53,909 nucleotides of DNA, from the NCBI GenBank assembly GCA_031277105.1, contig JAISLW010000285.1:1-53909 (forward strand), given 5' to 3'. Under the pieces are notes generated by a model. The model worked only from the letters and a program-made list of their open reading frames with translations. It searched no databases and was not told the DNA's origin. This stretch comes from Planctomycetaceae bacterium. Its GTDB lineage: Bacteria > Planctomycetota > Planctomycetia > Pirellulales > Thermoguttaceae. Below are positions 32,898 through 40,292 of this stretch, one piece after another (position 1 is the stretch's first letter; every line of letters begins with the position of its first letter). The translations under genes were made by a program, and so were the position numbers.

Positions 32898-34196
32898 TTA
32901 AATTTCTGTTTTCTTATTTATAGTTAGTAGGAACTCTGCCAAGTCGTCTATTTCTTCTTCTGTTCCAGTCCATGGCGGCATTGAGATGATTGGTTTGTTT
33001 AGTAATCTGATTTTATTTTTTAGAAATTTTTTATCATTTTCGCCGGACAATAGCGGTTTTATTGCCGACATACCGCGTTCTAGGGCATGGCAATTATTAC
33101 AATGATACATGAAAATCATACCGCCGCGTTCAATTTTATTCGACGATACTTTTTGCCATTCGGAATCTCTCAAAAAACCTGTCATTCGCAACTCTTCAAT
33201 TTCATCTTTGTAAACTTGACTTCCCAGCACAATTTGATCCACAATCCACGGCTTCCGCGCCGCTTCACGAACAAACTCCGCCGTTGCCAACGCAATTAAA
33301 CCAAATATTAACAACGAAACCGCAAATCCGGCGCTAATTGAACGCGGACGCAAAACAGGACCAAAAAACATCAATAACAACATTATCACACAAGTCCCGA
33401 CAAATATTACAACCAACACGTTTATTAACACCGCCCGCTCCATTGCCCGATGAACACTCTCCGGCAACAAAATAAACGACGCCAATATGCCAATAAACAT
33501 CGTAATAACTCCAAAAATAATCGGAAAAGTCATACGCCGCACTACACGCTCAAGCAACTTGCCATCATCGCCCAACACCCAAGCGGCATGAACAAAAACA
33601 TAAAGCGCCGCCAACAATACGGCGCCGCCGGTACGTGCAAATGTTTGAGGTAAAAATTGAACGTTAAAAAACGCATGCCAAAAATTACCCGTATCACTCC
33701 AATTCGCAAATAAACCCCGCGAATCCAACATAAACGCCGTTATTCCTGTTATCAAAACAAGACTAATCCACGCCGAAATCGCATAAATCACAGATATAAT
33801 AACATGCGTTTTAGGTTTAAGTTGAAACCAGAAATAATACATAATAAACGCCGATACTATCTCTATTACAAAAAATACCCACTCTATCGCCCAACCAAAA
33901 ACAAACGTCCTAATCAACGTCTCCGTCGCAAGCGGCGAAGCAAGCGCAATCGTCCACCATATACCCACGCCCGTTATAGCGCCAAACGCAACCGTTAAAA
34001 GCACAAAAAATTTGGCATGTTTATACCAATAATCACGGTAAGGCTTGTCGTTAGTCTTAACCGCAAAACGATTCTCCAACGCTATCAAAATACCGCCGCC
34101 AACAGCATAATGAGACACAAAAACATGAACCACCGCCACAAACGCTATAAGCATCGGAGCAGTAAGACCCGGAACATACCACCAAGGATAATACAT
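32898..34196 (-). CDS. cytochrome-bd-like subunit I fused to cytochrome c
   Basis: A 432-aa membrane protein. The first 330 residues have about eight helices resembling cytochrome bd quinol-oxidase subunit I: 'FVAVVHVFVSHYAVGGG' (about 18-34) with two His, 'FGAITGVGIWWTIALASPLATETLIRTFVFGWAIEWVFFVIEIVSAFIMYYFWF' and 'RTGGAVLLAALY'. The C-terminus has a c-type haem motif CNNCH (366-370) with Met406 in 'ISMPPWTGT' as the likely sixth ligand, so it is a diheme-plus protein that could pass electrons from quinol to a c-type haem outside. No cydB-like gene lies nearby. The start is ATG 34196. I recall related CydA-like/cytochrome-c fusions in Planctomycetota but not a proven function. Placing it in an alternative quinol:cytochrome c route is inference. 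Confidence 0.83.
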   Translation of the reverse strand: MYYPWWYVPGLTAPMLIAFVAVVHVFVSHYAVGGGILIALENRFAVKTNDKPYRDYWYKHAKFFVLLTVAFGAITGVGIWWTIALASPLATETLIRTFVFGWAIEWVFFVIEIVSAFIMYYFWFQLKPKTHVIISVIYAISAWISLVLITGITAFMLDSRGLFANWSDTGNFWHAFFNVQFLPQTFARTGGAVLLAALYVFVHAAWVLGDDGKLLERVVRRMTFPIIFGVITMFIGILASFILLPESVHRAMERAVLINVLVVIFVGTCVIMLLLMFFGPVLRPRSISAGFAVSLLIFGLIALATAEFVREAARKPWIVDQIVLGSQVYKDEIEELRMTGFLRDSEWQKVSSNKIERGGMIFMYHCNNCHALERGMSAIKPLLSGENDKKFLKNKIRLLNKPIISMPPWTGTEEEIDDLAEFLLTINKKTEI

Positions 34197-34302
34197 AATT
34201 AAACCTCAATTTGTAAAATGTAATTTGTTAATGTAATTTGTTATTTGGAACTATTCAGCAGCGCCGTTTGAATAGTTATTGTTAATTTTCGTAACAAATA
34301 TT

Positions 34303-34403
34303 AAACTGTTCACTCTTGAATTTACGTTTACCGCCGTCAGCCTAACTACCAGACGACAATCTTTGACGCTTTTAAATCACTGAAATTCAAGTACGAGCAA
34401 TAT
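34303..34403 (+). repeat. R1 repeat, diverged
   Basis: AAACTGTTCACTCTTGAATTTACG ... GCCTAACTACCAGACGACAATC ... GAAATTCAAGTACGAGCAATAT. Confidence 0.7.
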
Positions 34404-34467
34404 AGTTTGATAATTTTACGCAGTTCCACAAAAAATGTCCATACGTTTTAGAAAATCAAAAAAATTT

Positions 34468-34817
34468 GTAACTGGTCACGGAAATTTAAACGAATAGGTA
34501 TCTCTAAAAATTCATTATTGGGAGAACCGATCAATCATTCGATGTTTCTCTAAAATTAAAATTAAATCAATAATGAATTTTTAACGTCCAGTTAAGTTGT
34601 ATTTACATGTTGTCCCCAGCGGGACAGATGGGACAAATATTTATTGTTACAATAAATCTATCCTTTACACCCTATCACCTATACTGCTCATACTTGAAAT
34701 TCAGCGATTTAAAAGCGTCAAAGCCTGCCGTCCGAAAGCTAGGCAGGCGAAGGTAAACGCAAACTCAAGTACGAATAGTTTAAAACTCTATCATTCTAAA
34801 ATTTCGTGAACGATTAC
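34468..34817 (+). repeat. R2 carrying nested R3, R4 and R1
   Basis: The ends are GTAACTGGTCACGGAAATTT and AAATTTCGTGAACGATTAC. Between them lie, in order, an R3 derivative (34503-34582), an R4 fragment (34591-34650) and a full R1 (34681-34784). This is the clearest nest in the window. Confidence 0.75.
34681..34784 (-). repeat. R1 repeat inside R2
   Basis: ATACTGCTCATACTTGAAATTCAGCG ... GCCTGCCGTCCGAAAGCTAGGCAGGC ... CTCAAGTACGAATAGTTTAAA. Confidence 0.85.
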
Positions 34818-34900
34818 CTATTTTTAACATTTAAAATCTAAAAGCCGAAATTTATTTTTTGTAATTTATTTATTTGAGTAGAGGTACAAAAAAATAAAAT

Positions 34901-34977
34901 CTTAACGAAATCTTAATCAAAACTTAATCAAATATTAATACAATCTTAATAATTTCTTAATATTTTTTTATTATAAT
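34901..34977 (+). promoter_or_regulatory. six-unit Pho-box-like array with -10 TATAAT
   Basis: Six hexamers TTAACG, TTAATC, TTAATC, TTAATA, TTAATA, TTAATA start at 34902, 34913, 34924, 34935, 34946 and 34957, exactly 11 bp apart. With flanks, most read CTTAA(C/T). This matches the layout of PhoB/PhoP/SphR operators (direct repeats with 11-bp period; the cyanobacterial box is PyTTAAPyPy). TATAAT follows at 34972, about 8-9 bp after the last unit, as at activated Pho promoters. The next + strand gene is a glycerophosphodiesterase, a classical phosphate-starvation gene. The 445 bp between are repeats R3 and R2. Confidence 0.65.
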
Positions 34978-35002
34978 TCCGCCTGTGCAAACGAATCGGG
35001 CA

Positions 35003-35239
35003 TCTCTAAAAATTCATTTTTGTGTAAAAAGGTAGGCGGTGTTTTGCCGCTGTGTTTATTTTTTGTGCCGTAATGGAGTTTATGCTATCAGTAAATTTTA
35101 ATAATTCATGAAGCCTAAAATATGTCTTTTTTAGACGTGCGAAGTATTAAAGTTTTTGATGTCGTAAACCGTAATACGGCGTTTCGGCACAGTGTTTAAT
35201 TTTTTTAACCGCCTACCTAGACAAATGTATTTTTAGAGA
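35003..35239 (+). repeat. R3 repeat, long form
   Basis: This 237-bp copy starts TCTCTAAAAATTCATTTTTG and ends AAATGTATTTTTAGAGA. Each arm contains a GTAGGCGG/CCGCCTAC block. About 130 bp of central sequence is absent from the short copies at 456 and 5301. No ORF of useful length. Confidence 0.75.
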
Positions 35240-35254
35240 CGCCCGATAGATTTT

Positions 35255-35397
35255 AGAGATTAGTGAATTAGGCGATAGATTTATTGTTACAATAAATTGT
35301 TATAATAAATTGTCCCATTTGTCCCTCATGTCCCACTTGTCCCTCAAAAAAATTGCCAATACGTAATTTTACTAAACGGATTTTCGCGAGGGGTTAC
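35255..35397 (+). repeat. R2 right arm
   Basis: GTCCCATTTGTCCCTCATGTCCCACTTGTCCCTCAAAAAAATTGCC ... ACGGATTTTCGCGAGGGGTTAC. No left terminal repeat was found. It ends 25 bp before the phosphodiesterase start codon. Confidence 0.7.
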
Positions 35398-35422
35398 AAA
35401 AAATTTAATTAGGAGTTTAAAA

Positions 35423-36355
35423 ATGATTTTACGAATGAATTTTGGAAAATGTTTGTTTATATTATTTGTTACGATAATATATTTTGTTTTATTAGGTTTG
35501 GCGGAATTATTTTCTTTAGCGGAAGAAAATGAAGCCGTAACTTTGCCGCAGTTTTCAGCAATGCCGGTATTGAGTCGTTTGAACGTCGCTCATCGTGGGG
35601 CGTCGTTTCTTGCGCCGGAGAATACGCTTATGGCTTATCGGATTGCTATTTCAGCCGGAGCGGACGGCGCCGAATGCGACGTTTACAAAACAGCCGACAA
35701 CATACTCGTCTTGTCGCACGATAAATCAACCAATCGAACAGCAAACGGAAAAAAACACGATATTACAAAAACTACATTCGACGAACTACGAAAACTTGAC
35801 GTAGGAATCTGGAAAGGTAAACAATTCAAAAACGAAAAAATACCAACTCTGGACGAATATCTTGAACTATTAAAAGAAACAAAATGTTCGCCCGTCGTTG
35901 AAATTAAAATGAACCAAATCGAAAAAGAAGTAATCGAAACGATACGAAAACAAGACATGATTTCTGTTACAATAATTATTGCGTTTTCGGAACAGGTTGT
36001 TAAAAACGTGCGCCGTTTAGAACCGAATATCTGCGTCGCATGGCTTTACAGCGAAAATCTAAAAAACAAAGGCGGAGCAGAAAATAACGCTGACAGACTG
36101 GCTGAATTTCTATTGAAAAAAAGCGCCGAACTAAACGCAAACATATTAGACTTAAACCATGAAATTCTTTCGCAAAAATTAGTAACAAAATTAAAAAATT
36201 CAGGAATACATGTCTGGTGCTGGACTGTCAACGACGTTGAACGAATGAAAATTTTATTAGATTGGGGAGTAGAAAGCATCACAACAGACCGACCCGAATT
36301 ATTAAACGAATTACTAAAAAAATATAAGCCAATTCACACAATTGATATAGATTGA
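35423..36355 (+). CDS. secreted glycerophosphodiester phosphodiesterase
   Basis: A 310-aa GDPD-family enzyme that would hydrolyse glycerophosphodiesters to glycerol-3-phosphate and an alcohol, a phosphate-scavenging step. A signal peptide or anchor spans residues 8-32. The TIM-barrel motifs are in place: 'NVAHRGASFLAPENTLMAY' with His57-Arg58, 'GADGAECDVYKT' with Glu84 and Asp86 (metal ligands), 'LVLSHDKSTNRTANG' with the catalytic His99, 'EKIPTLDEYLELLKE' and 'VEIKMN' (Glu and Lys). 'VWCWTVNDVERMKILLDWGVESITTDRPELL' closes the barrel. AGGAG lies 9 nt upstream of the ATG. A Pho-box-like array is the likely promoter, although 445 bp of repeats separate it from the gene. Confidence 0.93.
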   Translation: MILRMNFGKCLFILFVTIIYFVLLGLAELFSLAEENEAVTLPQFSAMPVLSRLNVAHRGASFLAPENTLMAYRIAISAGADGAECDVYKTADNILVLSHDKSTNRTANGKKHDITKTTFDELRKLDVGIWKGKQFKNEKIPTLDEYLELLKETKCSPVVEIKMNQIEKEVIETIRKQDMISVTIIIAFSEQVVKNVRRLEPNICVAWLYSENLKNKGGAENNADRLAEFLLKKSAELNANILDLNHEILSQKLVTKLKNSGIHVWCWTVNDVERMKILLDWGVESITTDRPELLNELLKKYKPIHTIDID

Positions 36356-36360
36356 TATAC

Positions 36361-36404
36361 GTATCGTACTTGAAATTCAGCGAATTAAAAATACGAACAG
36401 TTTA
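36361..36404 (-). repeat. R1 deletion copy
   Basis: Only the two ends remain: GTATCGTACTTGAAATTCAGCG and ATACGAACAGTTTAA. The central hairpin has been lost. It begins 5 bp after the stop codon. Confidence 0.7.
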
Positions 36405-36458
36405 AGAACAGAATTTTTGTAACAAAAAAATTTGTCCCACTTGTCCTATTGTCCCTAA

Positions 36459-36540
36459 AAAAATCTTTCTAATCTGTGTAATCCGTGGATCGCTTTTTTG
36501 TCCACAGATTACACAGATTAAAAGGATTGAGAAGGAACGC
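36459..36540 (+). repeat. R6 palindromic repeat
   Basis: TCTTTCTAATCTGTGTAATCCGTGGATCGCTTTTTTGTCCACAGATTACACAGATTAAAAGGATT, followed by an R5-like scrap (GAAGGAACGCAG...TGCGATCCTTC). Confidence 0.75.
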
Positions 36541-36642
36541 AGTCGAAATGGTTGCGATCCTTCTTAATAAATCAATGAATTTCAAATACGACCAGTATAT
36601 GAAATTAAAATTAAATCAATCTGGTCAGGTATTATCTGGCGT

Positions 36643-37671
36643 TTATCCGGTTGCTTTATTATTTTTGCAGATGGTTGAATAAATTCTTTCAAATTCGTTA
36701 TGATTTGCGAATGAGATAATTAATTTACCGTTTCCTTTGTCGCTTTTTTGTAGTAATTTTATTTTTACTCCGCCGAGTTGTTTTTTTAATTCTTCTTCTA
36801 ATTGTATTATCTGTTCGCTTTGTTTTGATATTTTTCGTTTATTGCCTTCTTGGTCAATAATTTTCCACCCTTCGTTTTCCGTAATATTATCAATATTATC
36901 ATTTCCGGTATCATTTACGGAGTCAATTAGTTCGCGTACAAATCTTTCTGTTTCACGAACACTCCATGATTCAGTTTTGATTCTGTTTCCGATTTCGACT
37001 TGTTCAAATTTTTCTAGCGCTAACAGCGCGCGGGCGTGTCCCATTGTCAACTCGCCTTTGCGAACACTTTCTTGCACTTCGTTATCTAGTTCTAACAGTC
37101 TTACTAAATTTGTTACCGTTGATCTATCTAGTTCTAATCTTTTCGCTAACTCATCATGCGTGCCGCCGTATGATTCTAGATATTGTGCGAAAGCGATTGC
37201 TTTTTCGATAGCGTTTAAGTCTTTTCGTTGCACGTTTTCTGTTATTGCAAGTTCTATCATCGTGCGGTCGTCTGCTTCCAAACAATGCACCGGCAGTTCT
37301 TGCCAACCTAAACGCATTGCCGCCCGATAGCGCCGCTCTCCCGCAATAATTTGAAACCGTTCCGTATCGCCTGCCATGATGCGGCGGACAACTACAGGTT
37401 GCAATAAACCATGCGTCTGCAAACTGCCCGCTAATTGCTCAATTTCCGATTCGTCAAATTCACGACGCGGTTGAAATGGATTCGGTTCAATTAACAAAAT
37501 ATCAATTGAATCCGGTCTCTGATTTGCGAGATGTTGTTGTAGAAGCCAATCTGAATCGGCGTTCTGCGGCATATCGCCGCCGTTGATCTCGTCTAATTGG
37601 TTCTGTTCGACGCCGCCGACTTTACCGAGCAGCGCTTCCAAACCACGCCCTAAACGTTTTTCTTTAGCCAC
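36643..37671 (-). CDS. parB: chromosome-partitioning protein ParB
   Basis: ParB is a CTP-dependent DNA clamp that loads at parS and spreads to organise the origin region for segregation. In the 342-aa protein, 'LLIEPNPFQPRREFDESEIEQLAGSLQTHGLLQPVVVRR' (about 54-94) is the N-terminal box, 'IAGERRYRAAMRLGW' (about 105-119) is the CTP-binding motif, and the helix-turn-helix lies near 'THDELAKRLELDRSTVTNLVRLLEL'. The C-terminal dimerisation region is less conserved and contains a 'NDNIDNITENEG' spacer. The start is GTG 37671, which overlaps the parA stop by 8 bp, so the two are co-translated. No perfect parS (TGTTTCACGTGAAACA) was found in the window. Confidence 0.95.
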   Translation of the reverse strand: MAKEKRLGRGLEALLGKVGGVEQNQLDEINGGDMPQNADSDWLLQQHLANQRPDSIDILLIEPNPFQPRREFDESEIEQLAGSLQTHGLLQPVVVRRIMAGDTERFQIIAGERRYRAAMRLGWQELPVHCLEADDRTMIELAITENVQRKDLNAIEKAIAFAQYLESYGGTHDELAKRLELDRSTVTNLVRLLELDNEVQESVRKGELTMGHARALLALEKFEQVEIGNRIKTESWSVRETERFVRELIDSVNDTGNDNIDNITENEGWKIIDQEGNKRKISKQSEQIIQLEEELKKQLGGVKIKLLQKSDKGNGKLIISFANHNEFERIYSTICKNNKATG

Positions 37672-38410
37672 GTTCTAATACCTCCATACAAAGTTCTATA
37701 TATGCCCTTGCACCGCGCGACTTGGGCGCATAATCAATTACGGACAGCCCATGACTTGGCGCTTCGCTGATTGCGACGTCGCGCGGTATAACAGTTTTAA
37801 ATACAATTTCCCCAAAAAAATTACGCACTTCGCGGTCAACTTCATGAGTCAATTCCAACGCAATATCATACATCGTAAGCGCAATACCGCCGAATTTAAG
37901 TTTATCTGGTTTACTCGACATAATTTTTTTGATTACTTCAATCATTCGCACAAGACCTTCCATCGCAAAAAATTCGCATTGTATCGGCATGAACACTTCG
38001 CTCGAAGCCGCCAACGCTATCTGCGTCAAATGACCAAGCGACGGCGGCGAATCTATCAATACATAATCATAAACGCTCATCTCGTCAAATAATTGCCGCT
38101 CAATTCGTTTTGATTTCTGCATATCGTTTTGCGTAAGGGCTTCTATATCGGCAAACTTGCGACTGCCTGGCAATAAATGCAACAACGGCGTACCCGTCTT
38201 AATCAAACATTCCGAAAACGCCGAACCGGTAACAAGCGGATGCGAATTTATAGGTTGAAATCCAAGACCGCTAGTCGCATTACATTGAGGATCAAGATCA
38301 ATAAGCAACGTCTTCGCGCCGGATTTGGCAATCGCATCCGAAAGCGAAATCGCCGTAGTCGTCTTGCCAACGCCGCCCTTCTGATTAGCAATACAAAATA
38401 CACGAACCAT
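37664..38410 (-). CDS. parA: chromosome-partitioning ATPase ParA
   Basis: ParA is a Walker-type ATPase that binds DNA non-specifically and moves ParB-parS complexes. Started at ATG 38410 (MVRVFCIANQKGGVGKTT), the protein is 248 aa, the usual length for chromosomal Soj-type ParA. The track start at 38479 adds 23 unlike residues. The deviant Walker A KGGVGKTT is at 11-18, 'TLLIDLDPQCNATSGLG' is switch I, and 'YDYVLIDSPPSLGHLT' is Walker B. 'VIPRDVAISEAPSHGLSVIDYAPKSRGARAY' is the family's C-terminal signature. It lacks the N-terminal helix-turn-helix of plasmid ParA, which favours a chromosomal system. parB overlaps downstream. Confidence 0.96.
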   Translation of the reverse strand: MVRVFCIANQKGGVGKTTTAISLSDAIAKSGAKTLLIDLDPQCNATSGLGFQPINSHPLVTGSAFSECLIKTGTPLLHLLPGSRKFADIEALTQNDMQKSKRIERQLFDEMSVYDYVLIDSPPSLGHLTQIALAASSEVFMPIQCEFFAMEGLVRMIEVIKKIMSSKPDKLKFGGIALTMYDIALELTHEVDREVRNFFGEIVFKTVIPRDVAISEAPSHGLSVIDYAPKSRGARAYIELCMEVLERG

Positions 38411-38610
38411 AATATGCGGATTGTTACAATTTCTAAAATCTATGTCAAGATCAATTTTGTAAACGCTCCTTCGCAACAATTCAGGTTTTTGAAAAACAAG
38501 TAAGATATGAGGGACAAATGGGACACGAGGGACAAGTGCGACAAATTTAATTTACAATTTTGAAATTAAAATCTTTTGATACTGCATTCCGTATTCCGAA
38601 TTAAAAGCGA

Positions 38611-39531
38611 TCATGCCATACATAGTTCTTGTTCAATTCTTTCTAATCTTGATCCGATTTGGTTGTCAATGATTCCTAGCGAAGTTTCTAATGCGCATCC
38701 GCCTTTTGAAATTTTACCGTCTGCTACAATTCGCGTTTGAGCCGCAATCGATAATTCGTCAATTAATAAATCAATTTGCGGTTTAAGCGATTCATAATCG
38801 TCTGGATTTAACCTAACTTTCATCGCCGTACTCCCCGTGCCTAATTCAAGCGATTCCCTAATTAACCTCAACGGCACGTCAATCATATTCGGCAATTCGC
38901 GTGAAATAGCCCGCTCGGCAATCAAAACGGCAAAACGAATAGCGCTCTGTTCCCAAAGTTGCAAAAAAGATTGCCGCGCCGTTTCCAGTAGTTCAATCAT
39001 TTTTTTCACCGCCGGCAAAAGCGTCTCTAATTGAGCGCCAAGTTGTACGCTCGCCTCATTACGCACGCGTTCCGCATAGTCAACCGTCGCTTGAAACTCG
39101 CCGTCCGAATAACCTTTCGTATTGCCTTCGCTATAACCTAACTTGTAACCTTCGTCATAACCCGATTGCCGCGCCGCCGCTTCGTCAATCCGCAACTGCT
39201 CGCGCAACTCGCTCATCTCCGTCTCAAGTTGCAATTTACGATTCTGAAAATTCGCTTCTTCTTCCCGCAATCGCCGATTTAATTCGTCAAGTTGACCGCG
39301 TATCGTCTCCGCCTCAACACGCGCCAACTCCCGCGTCCGCTCTATCTCCGATAACGCCTCCTCCCGCAAACGCACAACTTCGCTACGCGCCTGCGTCGCA
39401 ACATAAAGCGCATCCGATTTCACCTTCGCCATAAAATCAGCCGCCTTCTCCTCCAAATCCACAAAATTAAACGGAACTGGACGATACTTCACCGCCTTCG
39501 ACGCTTGTTTTTCCGGCATAATCGTATTCAT
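38611..39531 (-). CDS. FliH/YscL-like export-ATPase regulator
   Basis: A 306-aa protein resembling FliH/HrpE/YscL, the stator-like partner of the flagellar or type III export ATPase (also related to V-type ATPase subunit E). Residues 25-115 are a long charged coiled coil. 'GYDEGYKLGYSEGNTKGYSDGEF' is the GxxxG-repeat segment typical of FliH. The C-terminal domain 'RFAVLIAERAISRELPNMIDVPLRLIRESLELG' with 'VRLNPDDYESLKPQ' and 'GGCALETSLGIIDNQIGSRLERIEQEL' matches FliH well. The start is ATG 39531. No fliI, fliG or other flagellar gene lies in the window; the neighbours are parA and dnaN, so it is an orphan here. Confidence 0.82.
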   Translation of the reverse strand: MNTIMPEKQASKAVKYRPVPFNFVDLEEKAADFMAKVKSDALYVATQARSEVVRLREEALSEIERTRELARVEAETIRGQLDELNRRLREEEANFQNRKLQLETEMSELREQLRIDEAAARQSGYDEGYKLGYSEGNTKGYSDGEFQATVDYAERVRNEASVQLGAQLETLLPAVKKMIELLETARQSFLQLWEQSAIRFAVLIAERAISRELPNMIDVPLRLIRESLELGTGSTAMKVRLNPDDYESLKPQIDLLIDELSIAAQTRIVADGKISKGGCALETSLGIIDNQIGSRLERIEQELCMA

Positions 39532-39608
39532 TAAGTAAACGTAAATTAAAATGCGAACAGTTTAAAATAATTCCAAATTACAAATTCCGAATTTAACAAA
39601 ACTATCCT

Positions 39609-39797
39609 GTAAACGTTCACGAATATTTGTTTAGCAAAATACGTATTGGCGATTTTTTTGAGGGACAAGTGCGATATGAGAGACAAGTGGGACTATTTTT
39701 TGTAACAAAAAACTGTTATCTGTTTTCTAAAAAGCTACTCATTATCTCCTATTCCCTAACCCTTAAAATTTACGCTTAACTTTCCGTGAACGGTTAC
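39609..39797 (+). repeat. R2 repeat, short form
   Basis: GTAAACGTTCACGAATATTTG and ACTTTCCGTGAACGGTTAC form the ends. The interior keeps GAGGGACAAGTGCGATATGAGAGACAAGTGGGAC and TTTTTTGTAACAAAAAA. R5 is absent. Confidence 0.8.
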
Positions 39798-40011
39798 AAT
39801 TATCCTTTATGCAACTTCTAATAACCGGTTTTTTATTTAAGCGCCGAGAACACAGAGTTCATAGGGAAGAAAATTTTCTAAAAATATTTTAAATCAAAAA
39901 ATCAATTATAAAATTAAATAACGTTTTGACTCTAATTAAAAATTTCCTCTGTGTTTTCTGTGGTTAATAAAAATAAATTTGTGTTTTTTAGAAGTTTCCA
40001 GCAGATTATTT
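39798..40011. other. AT-rich intergenic
   Basis: It contains 'GCGCCGAGAACACAGAGTTCATAGGG' and 'CCTCTGTGTTTTCTGTGGTTAATAAA', a common low-complexity repeat style, and no gene. Confidence 0.4.
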
Positions 40012-40100
40012 AAACTGTTCTTATGCGAATTTGCGTCCGCCGTCTGCCTAACTATCGTTCGGCAGGCGGCGGTAAATGCAAATTAAAGTATGAACAGTTT
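40012..40100 (+). repeat. R1 repeat
   Basis: AAACTGTTCTTATGCGAATTTGCG ... CTGCCTAACTATCGTTCGGCAG ... GCAAATTAAAGTATGAACAGTTT. Immediately followed by the next copy. Confidence 0.75.
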
Positions 40101-40203
40101 ATACAGCTCGTACTTGAATTTCATTGATTTAAAAGCGTCAAAGCCTGCCGTCCGAAAGCTAGGCAGGCGAAGGTAAACGAAAACTCAAGTGCGAACAGTT
40201 TAA
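40101..40203 (-). repeat. R1 repeat
   Basis: ATACAGCTCGTACTTGAATTTCATTG ... GCCTGCCGTCCGAAAGCTAGGCAGGC ... CTCAAGTGCGAACAGTTTAAA. It is nearly identical to the copy at 42041-42142. It is head-to-head with the copy at 40012. Confidence 0.85.
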
Positions 40204-40292
40204 AAAGATTAAAAAGAAAAAATCTTGCGTTCTTTTTGACTTTAATTTTTACGATTTATTTTCGCAATTGTCATTTTTGACGGGCGCAAATT

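Noticed and set aside
36950-36966. parS-like half site TGTTTCACG within parB
   Set aside because: The right half (AACACTCC) does not complete the palindrome, and no second site was found.
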